A DNA stretch of 10,190 nt from Campylobacterales bacterium (GTDB lineage Bacteria; Campylobacterota; Campylobacteria; Campylobacterales; Sulfurovaceae), in assembly GCA_016937075.1 (NCBI GenBank), contig JAFGWQ010000085.1:1-10190 (forward strand), given 5' to 3'. The notes below the pieces were generated by a model. It did no database searches and was not told the DNA's origin. It saw nothing but the letters and a program-made list of their open reading frames with translations. Each line of letters starts with the position of its first letter. Position 1 is the stretch's first letter. The position numbers were made by a program, and so were the translations under genes. Positions 1 to 7,481 of this stretch are shown in pieces.

Positions 1-1
1 A

Positions 2-124
2 ATGACAGAAATTAGGCTGAGCTTGGGAAGATCAGAGGGCATCTCTTTGGCTAATGCATTAAAAAATGGTACCAAAATAAGATCATCTTGCCATGCAGGT
101 ATTATAGATAAGGCGGGTTGGTAA
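2..124 (+). CDS. C-terminal end of an unidentified protein (5' end outside the window)
   Basis: This is the only plus-strand frame open from the left edge; the other two hit stops within the first 15 bases. It runs to a TAA at 122-124 and encodes about 40 residues with a plausible composition, ending in Ala-Gly-Trp. The TAA shares its last A with the ATG of the helicase gene (TAATG), the overlap style seen throughout this window, which supports it being a real upstream partner. The ATG at 2-4 is probably internal, because the frame reaches the window edge. The family was not recognised and no function is offered. Confidence 0.6.
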   Translation: MTEIRLSLGRSEGISLANALKNGTKIRSSCHAGIIDKAGW

Positions 125-1401
125 TGAAAAGTTTAGATTCTATCTGCAAGCTGTTAGAAAACAGAAATGTATTTCTCACAGGTGGAGCAGGAGTAGGCAA
201 GAGCTATATGACCTCACAGATCATAGAGCATTATAAAGCCAAAGATAAAAATGTAGTCACACTTGGTTCAACAGGTGTGAGTGCCGTCGCTATTGGCGGC
301 GTGACCGTACATAGTTTTTTCATCTTTGGTATATCCAACAGCTTTGAAGAGCTTGAGATAAACGACAAAAAAGCAAAGCACAGATTAAATGAATTAAAAA
401 AAATCATTGCTTTGACTGATCTGATAATAATAGATGAGATATCGATGGTCAGTACATCACTGCTTGACATGATAGCCTATAGACTGGAAAGCATGAGTTA
501 TAGCGGCAAGATACTATTTGTAGGAGATTTTTTCCAACTTCCTCCTGTAGTAAAATATGCACCAAGAATAGGACTTTTTGAAGAGCTTTTGTATGCATTT
601 GAAAGTCATGCATGGGATAATTTTGATCCTGTTTTGGTAGAGTTGACGCAAATGCATCGTACAAATGATGTCTATTTTACTCAGATACTATCCAAGATAA
701 GACAGGGCATTTGCGATAATGAGGTATTGGAATATCTAAAAACGCTTCAAACAAATGAAACAAATCCTAAAGCTACATATCTTTTTGGCAGAAACAATGA
801 AGTAGAGCACATGAATCATCAAAAGCTTCAAGAGTTATCATCCAAAGAGGTTATGCTAGTAGCCGAGCATAAGAATTTGGAAAAAGTACATGAAAAAAGA
901 CTAGAGACTTGGCAAAAAGTATTGCCCGTATCAAATATGCTTACTCTAAAAGTCGGAGCTCCTGTATTGTTTTGTGTCAACAAGTGGGGAAAATTTGCAA
1001 ACGGCGAAAGAGGAGTCATCAAAGAGATCAACGGTGACTTTATAATAGTAGAAAAAGATGATGGGCTTGTCAAGGTTGAGCCTCATGTGTTTGAATTAAG
1101 CGAAGTTCATCCAAACAAAGAAGGAAAGCTGCAATCAGTTACGCTTGCTACAATGGCACAATTTCCGCTTAGACTGGCATATGCTATAACCATACATAAA
1201 TCTCAAGGCATGAGCATAGAGCATTTGGTTTGCAATGTGGATAATATTTTTGCTCCAAGCCAATTTTATGTAGCGATCTCCCGCGCTACCGATCCGAAAT
1301 ATTTGAAAATAGATTTTAATCGAGGTAGTTTCGAAGCATACGCAAATCGCATAATAAATGTAGATAACCGCGTAAAAGAGTATTATAACTCCATACTATG
1401 A
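124..1401 (+). CDS. Pif1/RecD2-like superfamily 1 DNA helicase
   Basis: An ATP-dependent helicase of the SF1B (Pif1/RecD/Dda) type, expected to unwind DNA 5' to 3' in repair or replication. Counting from the ATG at 124 (425 residues), the sequence shows Walker A GGAGVGKS at 20-27, Walker B DEISM at 104-108, motif III GDFFQLPPV at 134-142, and the C-terminal HKSQG (358-362) and YVAISRA (382-388) that mark a UvrD_C_2-type second RecA domain. Together these cover the main helicase motifs, so it should be active. A TTG at 118 would add two residues. The ATG is preferred because it overlaps the upstream stop as TAATG, with AAGG about 10 bases before it. No nuclease or other accessory domain is visible, and the size suits a compact bacterial Pif1-like protein. 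Its 3' end overlaps the opposing gene by six bases. The helicase class is secure; the cellular role is inferred. Confidence 0.9.
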   Translation: MKSLDSICKLLENRNVFLTGGAGVGKSYMTSQIIEHYKAKDKNVVTLGSTGVSAVAIGGVTVHSFFIFGISNSFEELEINDKKAKHRLNELKKIIALTDLIIIDEISMVSTSLLDMIAYRLESMSYSGKILFVGDFFQLPPVVKYAPRIGLFEELLYAFESHAWDNFDPVLVELTQMHRTNDVYFTQILSKIRQGICDNEVLEYLKTLQTNETNPKATYLFGRNNEVEHMNHQKLQELSSKEVMLVAEHKNLEKVHEKRLETWQKVLPVSNMLTLKVGAPVLFCVNKWGKFANGERGVIKEINGDFIIVEKDDGLVKVEPHVFELSEVHPNKEGKLQSVTLATMAQFPLRLAYAITIHKSQGMSIEHLVCNVDNIFAPSQFYVAISRATDPKYLKIDFNRGSFEAYANRIINVDNRVKEYYNSIL

Positions 1402-2073
1402 TATAAGTGTGACACTTCCGGCTAGATCAACTTTTATGCTAGAATGATAGAATACGACTATATCCCCATCAAGCTCTATGAGGTTGTGATTGCTTTCTAG
1501 TTTTTTTCTGAACGGTACTACTTCTCCATAGAAATTACCGAATTTTTTTATTATTTTTAGCGGTGTAAAAATAAAAAAACTATGCTTGGAAAACAATTCA
1601 AACGGTGTCATTATAATAAATAAAGGCAATAGATATATCAACGATATAAGATACTTAAGCATACCGTTTTTTATGATACCGAAACGAAGTGTTTCTGATA
1701 GCAATATATGTCTCAAATCACCCATGTTTCCTGCAGAAAATAAAAAAATCTCATCATTTAGCTTATAGATAGGTTGAGATATTTTTTTGACATCTTTGTT
1801 GTTTGATAATTTGTGCAGCACTTCTTCCATCTTTGGAAGTTTATTGATTTTAGATATTACGTTAAATGATCCAGCGGTATCAATGATAAAATTCGGATTG
1901 TGCTGATTGTAGTAAAAAAACTGCACAACTCGTCTGATGGCACCGTCTCCGCCATGAACAATGATGTAATTGTATTGCTCTATATCCGACAAGGCTTGCA
2001 GATCTTTGAAAGCCACAGATGTTATATCTAATCCGTCAAATTTTACTTTTCTGTCAACGGAGAGTATTTTCAC
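1396..2073 (-). CDS. Diacylglycerol kinase-like (DAGK catalytic fold) protein, short and divergent
   Basis: The 225-residue product resembles the diacylglycerol/sphingosine kinase catalytic family (PF00781; YegS/DgkB), which phosphorylates lipid hydroxyls with ATP. Visible landmarks are GGDG at 41-44 (nucleotide-binding loop), GSFN at 68-71 in place of the usual GTxN, SAGNMGD at 112-118, and DGD at 201-203 where the family usually has DGE. A strongly hydrophobic stretch at 140-157 may dip into the membrane or be core beta structure. The family is usually about 300 residues; here the N-terminal NPxxG strand and phosphate loop appear to be absent, so activity is uncertain. The GTG start shares one base with the stop of the thioredoxin-like gene (TAGTG), implying translational coupling. 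The gene ends tail-to-tail with the helicase, overlapping six bases, with no terminator between. Family assignment is moderately sure; substrate unknown. Confidence 0.7.
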   Translation of the reverse strand: MKILSVDRKVKFDGLDITSVAFKDLQALSDIEQYNYIIVHGGDGAIRRVVQFFYYNQHNPNFIIDTAGSFNVISKINKLPKMEEVLHKLSNNKDVKKISQPIYKLNDEIFLFSAGNMGDLRHILLSETLRFGIIKNGMLKYLISLIYLLPLFIIMTPFELFSKHSFFIFTPLKIIKKFGNFYGEVVPFRKKLESNHNLIELDGDIVVFYHSSIKVDLAGSVTLIS

Positions 2074-2528
2074 TATTTCTCTTCAGCCGGATATTTGGCA
2101 TCATAAGCACTTATGGCTTCATCTAAGACCTCTTTGAAGTTCGTCTCGTCTTTACCGCCCACCATCGGTCCAATAATTTGTTCATTGTTGCTATTGATGA
2201 AATACAAAGTAGGTGTACCATATGGTTCTTCCAATCCTTTTGGCAACACCCCGGCTTTACTAATATCAATAAATATTACATTAAATTTGCTTGCCAATAT
2301 AGGCTTGATAGCTTCTCTTTGCATGACGGCCTTAAGCCTTTCGCATGCACCGCAACCGTCTTGTGTAACAAAAATCATATTTATCTTGCCGGATACCGTT
2401 TTGATACTTTGCGATGACACATTTTCGGATGTTGCGGCAGTTTTGGTTTCTTTGGCAGTATCGCTGCAAGACGTTATTGCAAAAGCAGCCACTGTCAATA
2501 TGGCAGCTGATAGATATTTTAATTTCAT
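2073..2528 (-). CDS. Thioredoxin-fold lipoprotein with CGAC motif
   Basis: A 151-residue predicted lipoprotein. A short positively charged N-terminus and hydrophobic segment lead to the lipobox I-T-S-C, with the lipidated cysteine at 21. Ser at +2 does not give the inner-membrane retention signal known from enterics, so either membrane is possible. After a Thr/Ser-rich linker comes a thioredoxin-like domain: an F-V-T-Q-D-G strand, then CGAC at 59-62, and Thr105-Pro106, the cis-proline site next to the active cysteines. The GxP-Thr-Leu-Tyr-Phe context and the later Gly-rich segment match SoxW/DsbE-like or 'thioredoxin_2' proteins. The likely role is periplasmic disulfide reduction or thiol transfer; the partner is unknown. 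The ATG is preceded by AAAGGGG five bases upstream, and a near-consensus promoter lies before that. It is followed by the lipid-kinase-like gene with a one-base overlap. Confidence 0.85.
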   Translation of the reverse strand: MKLKYLSAAILTVAAFAITSCSDTAKETKTAATSENVSSQSIKTVSGKINMIFVTQDGCGACERLKAVMQREAIKPILASKFNVIFIDISKAGVLPKGLEEPYGTPTLYFINSNNEQIIGPMVGGKDETNFKEVLDEAISAYDAKYPAEEK

Positions 2529-2549
2529 AATTACCCCTTTTTATGATTT

Positions 2550-2576
2550 ATTATATCAAAAAGAACTATATGTCAA
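2550..2576 (-). promoter_or_regulatory. Sigma-70-type promoter for the thioredoxin lipoprotein / lipid-kinase pair
   Basis: On the minus strand TTGACA occupies 2576-2571 and TATAAT occupies 2555-2550, both perfect consensus hexamers separated by 15 bases, slightly short of the usual 16-18. Transcription would start near 2543, leaving about 15 bases before the ATG at 2528 with AAAGGGG inside. The -35 overlaps the stop codon of the upstream MurF-like gene, so the pair could be expressed independently of metG. A clear -35 is unusual for Campylobacterota housekeeping promoters, which often lack one. Confidence 0.65.
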
Positions 2577-3562
2577 TGCATATTAAAAAGATTATATTTT
2601 TGCTGTAACTCAGGCAATATGCTCTTATCCAAACTATACACAAAAGCATAATTATAGATAAGTTTTTTTAGACTATTGTGGACATCATCGATATTGTCGA
2701 ACCAAATAGGGTTTTCGTCAAGATCCAATTTGGTTTTTCTAGGTGTCAAAATGATACTTCTAATCCATCTGATCCTATATTTGATATACTCTTTTGCAGA
2801 GTAGATATCTTTTAAATTATCGGCAAATATCACAACCTTATCACTCTTGCCAGAAGGCAGTATTTGCAATTGATTGTCTATAAAGACAGGCAAAAAGTGC
2901 TTTGTGTATTTGAGTTTCTCTATATCATATCTGATATTATGCGCATCTAGAAAATGCAATACTTTACTAAGATATGTTATGTGAAATGGAGCTATTTCAT
3001 AATTTTGGTAAACATATCCATCGATTTTAAGCGAACATCTAAACATTGTTTCTGATATCAGTTGAATATCTTTTTTCTCTTCAAGTTTTAAAACATCAGG
3101 CTTGATGGTGGTAAGAAGCTCAGTATCATCCCCGACAAAAAGATGATCAGAAGAATTAACGATCTGTTCAAAAGCTTTTTTCCAATCACTCGATATGATA
3201 GTGATGTTTCGCTTATCTACTGCAAGCATTTTTAGAAAACTAAGCTCATGCGGGTTTAGAAGATAAAAATCAGCCTCTTTTTTGAGCAATACATATCGTA
3301 CTAACTTCATCGCTGCTAGTTTGATATCGCTTACTTTGATCCAAGCTATCTCATTGTCGTTTTTAATTATATTTTCATCGTCATATACGATGGCATATGC
3401 GCCATTATTGATGGCATTGTTTATCTCATCTTGAGATGAAGAAAAAAAGAGATCGCCATGTTCTATCTTGGATGGATAAACGCTGGCGCTTTCAATGGCT
3501 TGTACCTTGGGAGTACCTATTAGTACTCCATCTGTTATGTTTACGATATCGCTTATATTCAT
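2573..3562 (-). CDS. MurF/Mur-ligase-like protein lacking the ATP-binding loop (probable pseudoenzyme)
   Basis: A 329-residue protein. Residues 1-60 resemble a Mur ligase N-terminal domain: a start like that of MurF, then the Y-P-S-K-I-E-H-G-D-L-F-F block (29-40), equivalent to the usual 'dSR.i.pGdlFf' uridine-nucleotide site, then an N-N-G-A-Y-A-I-V-Y strand (52-60). Residues 190-225 resemble the MurF segment that normally reads 'GxHNxxNxxAA...lG'. The region where GTNGKT should lie (about 105-135) has no glycine-rich P-loop, and the HN, NPxS and DxYN signatures are also missing. MurF is normally around 450-480 residues, so this protein is short as well as degenerate. ATP-dependent ligase activity is therefore unlikely; a structural, regulatory or substrate-binding role is conceivable. 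The ATG at 3562 shares its A with the metG stop (TAATG), so it is co-translated with methionyl-tRNA synthetase. The fold call is inference from pattern. Confidence 0.6.
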   Translation of the reverse strand: MNISDIVNITDGVLIGTPKVQAIESASVYPSKIEHGDLFFSSSQDEINNAINNGAYAIVYDDENIIKNDNEIAWIKVSDIKLAAMKLVRYVLLKKEADFYLLNPHELSFLKMLAVDKRNITIISSDWKKAFEQIVNSSDHLFVGDDTELLTTIKPDVLKLEEKKDIQLISETMFRCSLKIDGYVYQNYEIAPFHITYLSKVLHFLDAHNIRYDIEKLKYTKHFLPVFIDNQLQILPSGKSDKVVIFADNLKDIYSAKEYIKYRIRWIRSIILTPRKTKLDLDENPIWFDNIDDVHNSLKKLIYNYAFVYSLDKSILPELQQKYNLFNMH

Positions 3563-5505
3563 TATTTTACCGGTGTCCCTGCTTTTTTTGGTGCTTCTGG
3601 TCTAAGCAAATGCAAACCATTTTCATCTTTGGCTGCTAAAAGCATGCCTTCACTATGGTTGCCCATCAATTTGGCCGGTTTAAGGTTTGCTACTACGCAC
3701 ACTTGTGTATTTACAAGTTGCTCGGGTGCATAAAACTCTTTGATACCGGCTACTATTTGTCTCGGTTTTTCTTCACCGATATCGACTTGCAATATCAGTA
3801 ATCTATCGCTTTTTGGAACTTCGCTTGCTTCGATAATGGTTCCAATTTTAAGTGAAGTCAAAAAGAATTGGTCTATACTGATCAAAGCAATTCCTTCTTC
3901 TTTTTTCTCTTCATGTTTTGTTTCTTTTGGCTTTTGCGGGGCAGGTGTCGGTTCTGCTGTAGCCAACAGAGGCTCTTCTATGCGAGGAAAGAGAGGAGGG
4001 ATTTTTGATATTACAAAAGTATTCAACAATTCATTGCCTTTAATAAAACGCTGCCACGAATCGTTATCTATACCAAAATATAGTGAAGCAGCGATCTTTT
4101 TGGTGATGCTTGGCATGATAGGATAAAGCATGATCGAAACGCGAGCTAGTATATTGGCTATTAATGCTACCAAAGCCATGGCTTCTTCATCTTTACCGTC
4201 TTTCATTAGTACCCAAGGCTGATATTTATCGATCGCTCTATTTGCTACGCTTAGAGGCCTCCAAAGTTCTTCTAGATAACGATGGATTTGCATTTCAAAC
4301 AAGAATGGTTCAAGTTTATCAAGTGACTCTGTGACTTCATTCAGTTCTGCAGCAAAATATTTAGAAACATTGGTTGAATCTATACGGCCTTCAAAATATT
4401 TTTCACTCATGCCTATGAGACGATTGAGGAGATTACCTAGGTCATTACCCAGGTCGTTATTGATCCTGTCTATGAGCGCTTTTTGGCTAAAATCGCCATC
4501 TCCGCCAAAAGGTACCTCTCGAAGCATAAAATAACGGAAATTATCAAGACCGTAAGCATCTGCTACTTCTTTTGGATTGATGACGTTTCCTTTGGATTTA
4601 CTCATCTTTTCACCATCTCTTGTCCACCACCCATGAGCTGCTATATGTTTTGGCAGCGGCATATCCAAGCTCATCAAAAATGCAGGCCAATAGATAGCAT
4701 GAAAACGTAAAATATCTTTACCGATGAGATGTACACGAGCAGGCCAATATTTCATTTTGCTCTCGTCATTGCCGTACCCAAGAGCTGTGAGATAATTCAT
4801 AAGAGCATCAAGCCATACATACATTACATGTTTTGGATCGTTAAATTTTTCAGGCAGCTTCACACCCCAGTCAAAACTAGTCCGTGTGATAGATAGATCA
4901 TCTAGTCCGCTCTCAACAAATCTAATGACTTCATTTCGTTTGCTTTTTGGCAATATGCATTCAGGATTTTCATTGTACCATGCTAGAAGTTTGTCTTGAT
5001 ATGCTGAGAGTTTAAAAAAATAACTTTCCTCTTCTACGATAGTAGTAGCCTTGCCGCACTCAGGACAAAATTCATCATCGACTAATTGTGTTTTTGGAAA
5101 GAATGTCTCACATGAGATACAGTAGTGTCCCTTGTAGACATCTTTGTATATATCACCTTTATCAAACATCTTGCTAAATGCGTATTGGACGCCTTTTTTG
5201 TGAGCCTCGTCCGTGGTGCGTATGAAGCCGTCATAACTGATCTCAAAGTCATCCCAAAGATTTCTAAAACTAGCCGAAATTTTATCTGCATATGCTTGTG
5301 TGGTCTCATTTCTGACTTTAGCTGCCTCTTCTATCTTCTGACCGTGTTCATCGGTACCGGTTAGAAAATATGTATCGTGACCGATCATACGAGAGTATCT
5401 AGCTATGGTGTCGGCTATGATAGTAGTGTAAGCATGGCCAATGTGCGCAACATCATTGACATAATATATAGGAGTTGTGATATAAACAGGTTTGTGACAA
5501 GTCAT
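3562..5505 (-). CDS. metG: Methionyl-tRNA synthetase
   Basis: Charges tRNA-Met and initiator tRNA with methionine in the cytoplasm, an essential step in translation. The 647-residue protein has the class I signatures HIGH at 21-24 and KMSKS at 300-304. A CxxC...CxxC zinc knuckle (Cys 129, 132, 147, 150) lies in the connective-peptide insertion, and the anticodon-binding helical domain follows the catalytic core. A Pro/Lys/Glu-rich linker (about 515-540) leads to a C-terminal EMAPII/Trbp111-like tRNA-binding domain (about 541-647) with the S-D-R-L, V-A-G-I and N-L-K-P-A-K-L blocks; this domain normally mediates dimerisation. Length and domain order are those of a complete bacterial MetRS. The ATG at 5505 has AAGGAA about six bases upstream. 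It heads a minus-strand unit with the MurF-like gene, which overlaps it by one base, and diverges from the cotransporter gene. Confidence 0.98.
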   Translation of the reverse strand: MTCHKPVYITTPIYYVNDVAHIGHAYTTIIADTIARYSRMIGHDTYFLTGTDEHGQKIEEAAKVRNETTQAYADKISASFRNLWDDFEISYDGFIRTTDEAHKKGVQYAFSKMFDKGDIYKDVYKGHYCISCETFFPKTQLVDDEFCPECGKATTIVEEESYFFKLSAYQDKLLAWYNENPECILPKSKRNEVIRFVESGLDDLSITRTSFDWGVKLPEKFNDPKHVMYVWLDALMNYLTALGYGNDESKMKYWPARVHLIGKDILRFHAIYWPAFLMSLDMPLPKHIAAHGWWTRDGEKMSKSKGNVINPKEVADAYGLDNFRYFMLREVPFGGDGDFSQKALIDRINNDLGNDLGNLLNRLIGMSEKYFEGRIDSTNVSKYFAAELNEVTESLDKLEPFLFEMQIHRYLEELWRPLSVANRAIDKYQPWVLMKDGKDEEAMALVALIANILARVSIMLYPIMPSITKKIAASLYFGIDNDSWQRFIKGNELLNTFVISKIPPLFPRIEEPLLATAEPTPAPQKPKETKHEEKKEEGIALISIDQFFLTSLKIGTIIEASEVPKSDRLLILQVDIGEEKPRQIVAGIKEFYAPEQLVNTQVCVVANLKPAKLMGNHSEGMLLAAKDENGLHLLRPEAPKKAGTPVK

Positions 5506-5533
5506 GAAGTTTCCTTAACAAATGAGTTTTCTA

Positions 5534-5562
5534 CTTCGTAAAGCTCGTGGCTTTTCAAGAAG
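5534..5562 (-). other. Possible stem-loop in the metG leader
   Basis: AAAGC (5540-5544) pairs with GCTTT (5550-5554) around a five-base loop, and outer arms CTTC (5534-5537) and GAAG (5559-5562) could extend the stem across small internal loops. It would lie in the 5' untranslated RNA of metG, about 30-55 bases before the start codon. The stem is short and may be chance; no known methionine or T-box riboswitch pattern is seen. Confidence 0.25.
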
Positions 5563-5563
5563 G

Positions 5564-5589
5564 ATTTTACAAAATTTGGAGTGTAAAAT
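5564..5589. repeat. 8-base perfect inverted repeat between metG and the cotransporter gene
   Basis: ATTTTACA at 5564-5571 and TGTAAAAT at 5582-5589 are exact reverse complements separated by 10 bases. The arms face each other across roughly two helical turns' worth of DNA, which suits a dimeric repressor site; as RNA they would form a weak AT-rich hairpin. The site lies close to where the metG transcript should begin. No regulator is identified. Confidence 0.45.
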
Positions 5590-5598
5590 ATAGGTATG

Positions 5599-5604
5599 AT
5601 TGTA
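5599..5604 (-). promoter_or_regulatory. metG: Weak candidate -10 box for metG
   Basis: The minus strand reads TACAAT here, one mismatch from TATAAT, about 94 bases before the metG ATG. No recognisable -35 sits 17 bases upstream (GCAAAA at 5627-5622). A TATATT at 5592-5587 is an alternative. The region must contain the metG promoter because the neighbouring gene diverges, but the exact site is uncertain. Confidence 0.25.
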
Positions 5605-5683
5605 TCCTAAAGATGCTGTGGTTTTGCTAGATACCGATTTATCACTATATTTCATTTAGCATTCAAATATCATAAAAAACCGC

Positions 5684-5705
5684 TATAATAATACTAAATT
5701 ATAAT
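5684..5705 (+). promoter_or_regulatory. Tandem TATAAT boxes before the Na/phosphate cotransporter gene
   Basis: Two perfect TATAAT hexamers lie at 5684-5689 and 5700-5705, sixteen bases apart, upstream of the ATG at 5731. Neither has a TTGACA-like -35; the upstream region is instead A/T-rich with phased runs, as is usual for Campylobacterota sigma-70 promoters. AAGG at 5721-5724 gives a six-base spacing to the ATG. Two nearby start points are possible, or only one box is used. Confidence 0.6.
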
Positions 5706-5730
5706 AGCAAATCATTATCGAAGGTTATTT

Positions 5731-7479
5731 ATGTTTAAAAAATACTATTTCCAGTTTTTTTTACTAGCCTTAGCTTTTATCGTTTTTTATAGCAATAATT
5801 ATAAAATTATAATCGCCGGTATCGCAATATTTTTAGTTGGAATGGTTTTTTTGGAAGATGGGTTTAAACTTCTTAGCGGAGGAGTGTTGGAAAAAGCTCT
5901 TTATGTGAGCACTGACACGCTGCCAAAGGCTATAGGAGTAGGGTTTGTAGCAACTGCTATTATGCAGAGCTCATCTCTAGTTACGGTTATTGTCATATCC
6001 TTTTTAAGTGCTGAATTTATAACACTTAGCGGTGCCATCGGTGTAATATTTGGTTCAAACATAGGAACGACCGCAACAGCATGGATAATATCTTCATTTG
6101 GTGTAAAGATAGATATTGCTACCTATGCAATGCCTATGATAATCTTTGGTGTAGTACTTAAATTTTCACATAACAAAAGTTATCGTGGTGTAGGAAATTT
6201 ACTCCTTGGGCTAGGGTTTGTTTTTCTTGGTATTGACTATATGAAAGATGGATTTGAAGTTTTGCAAAGTACTCTTGACCTATCAAAATTTCAGCTTGAG
6301 GGATATCTGGGTGCATTGGTTTATATATCGCTCGGGATTATGGCAACTGTTATAATGCAATCAAGCAGTGCAGCAATGGCTTTGATAATAACAGCTCTTG
6401 TTGCAAATCAAATTGTTTATATAAATGCTATTGAATTAGTGATAGGCTCCAACATAGGTACGACCGTTACTGCCATCCTTGGTGCTATCTCTTCAAATTC
6501 AAATGGAAAAAGAGTGGCAACTGCACACTTTATTTTTAATTTCATTACAGCTCTTGTGGCTATAGTCTTTCTTTATCAATTAAGTGATCTGACGACATTT
6601 TTAGCTTCAAAAATAGGTATCAGAGACGATGATTATGCTATGAAGCTTGCACTTTTCCACACTATTTTCAATCTGCTTGGAGTCATGATAATCTCTCCAT
6701 TTGCATATAGACTTGAAAAATATTTAGAGACGCTTTTTGTGGAAGTCGATATTTACGCGTTAAAGCCGCTTTATCTTGATAATGTGGTCATCAATGTGCC
6801 TTATGCGGCAATAGAGTCTATAAGAAAAGAGACTATTCGCTTATATGATAGTGCTGTAGAAGTTATCGCGCACTCCATATTTTTGCGCCGCCATGAATTT
6901 ATAAAAAATAAAGATATTGATAGTGTAGTAATAAACTCAGAGATAGATATAAGTACGGATATAAATGAATTTTATGCCAATAAGATAAAATCACTCTATG
7001 GAGAGATCATTCACTATGCAACTCTCTCTCAAGAGGATATGAATGAAGAGGATAAAAATAGGGTATATGATTTAAAGCTTGCCGCGCGTGAGATAGTAGA
7101 AGCTATTAAAAACGTAAGAGAATTGCAAAAAAATATTCTTTATTACTCCAGATCAAGAAATAGCTATATAAAAGATGAATATAATTATATACGAATCCAA
7201 ATAGCCAAAACCATAGACACTATAGAAAAATTAAAAGATGATGGCGATGACTTGGATACCATATCAACACTTGAGCTCTTAAAAGAGAAAATTAAAGCTT
7301 TGGGCAGTATAAAAAACAGCAGAATCGATATGCTTATAAGAGAAAATAAGATCGATCCTAAAATGGCAACATCGCTGATAAATGATAGCTCATTTGCAAA
7401 TGAAGTTGCACAAAAATTGATACAAGTTGCTACAATATTGTGGATAAAAGACGTAAATATCAGAGCACTAGGAGCATAA
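5731..7479 (+). CDS. Na+/phosphate cotransporter family protein (NptA/YjbB type) with PhoU-like C-terminal domain
   Basis: An inner-membrane carrier of the Na/Pi cotransporter family (PF02690), expected to move inorganic phosphate with sodium; in bacteria some members export phosphate. The 582-residue protein shows the family's inverted duplication: QSSS at 79-82 followed by GSNIGTT at 108-114, then again QSSS at 210-213 followed by GSNIGTT at 239-245. Hydrophobic segments fill about residues 8-325. From about 345 to the end the protein is charged and helical, resembling a PhoU-like domain, the usual cytoplasmic regulatory tail of the longer members. The ATG has AAGG six bases upstream and tandem TATAAT boxes before it. 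The next gene begins three bases after the stop. Family is secure; direction of transport and exact substrate are not shown by sequence. Confidence 0.93.
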   Translation: MFKKYYFQFFLLALAFIVFYSNNYKIIIAGIAIFLVGMVFLEDGFKLLSGGVLEKALYVSTDTLPKAIGVGFVATAIMQSSSLVTVIVISFLSAEFITLSGAIGVIFGSNIGTTATAWIISSFGVKIDIATYAMPMIIFGVVLKFSHNKSYRGVGNLLLGLGFVFLGIDYMKDGFEVLQSTLDLSKFQLEGYLGALVYISLGIMATVIMQSSSAAMALIITALVANQIVYINAIELVIGSNIGTTVTAILGAISSNSNGKRVATAHFIFNFITALVAIVFLYQLSDLTTFLASKIGIRDDDYAMKLALFHTIFNLLGVMIISPFAYRLEKYLETLFVEVDIYALKPLYLDNVVINVPYAAIESIRKETIRLYDSAVEVIAHSIFLRRHEFIKNKDIDSVVINSEIDISTDINEFYANKIKSLYGEIIHYATLSQEDMNEEDKNRVYDLKLAAREIVEAIKNVRELQKNILYYSRSRNSYIKDEYNYIRIQIAKTIDTIEKLKDDGDDLDTISTLELLKEKIKALGSIKNSRIDMLIRENKIDPKMATSLINDSSFANEVAQKLIQVATILWIKDVNIRALGA

Positions 7480-7481
7480 AA

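Noticed and set aside
118..1401. Helicase as part of a phage-defence or mobile element
   Set aside because: No nuclease, integrase, repeat or other defence gene is nearby, and the surroundings are housekeeping genes.
1390..1410. Possible terminator between the helicase and the lipid-kinase-like gene
   Set aside because: The genes overlap by six bases and no GC-rich stem with a T-run is present.
2113..2586. 157-residue plus-strand open frame opposite the thioredoxin-like gene
   Set aside because: It is antisense to a well-supported lipoprotein with lipobox, CGAC and cis-proline, and has no family resemblance or ribosome site of its own.
3740..4126. 128-residue plus-strand open frame inside metG
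   Set aside because: It lies fully antisense to the metG linker and tRNA-binding domain; a shadow frame.
5506..5730. Riboswitch, T-box or small RNA in the metG leader
   Set aside because: No SAM riboswitch or T-box landmarks were seen; only short stems that could be chance.
7440..7481. GTG start extending the coiled-coil protein into the transporter gene
   Set aside because: AGGAG is spaced for the ATG at 7482, and the extension would overlap the transporter by about 40 bases.
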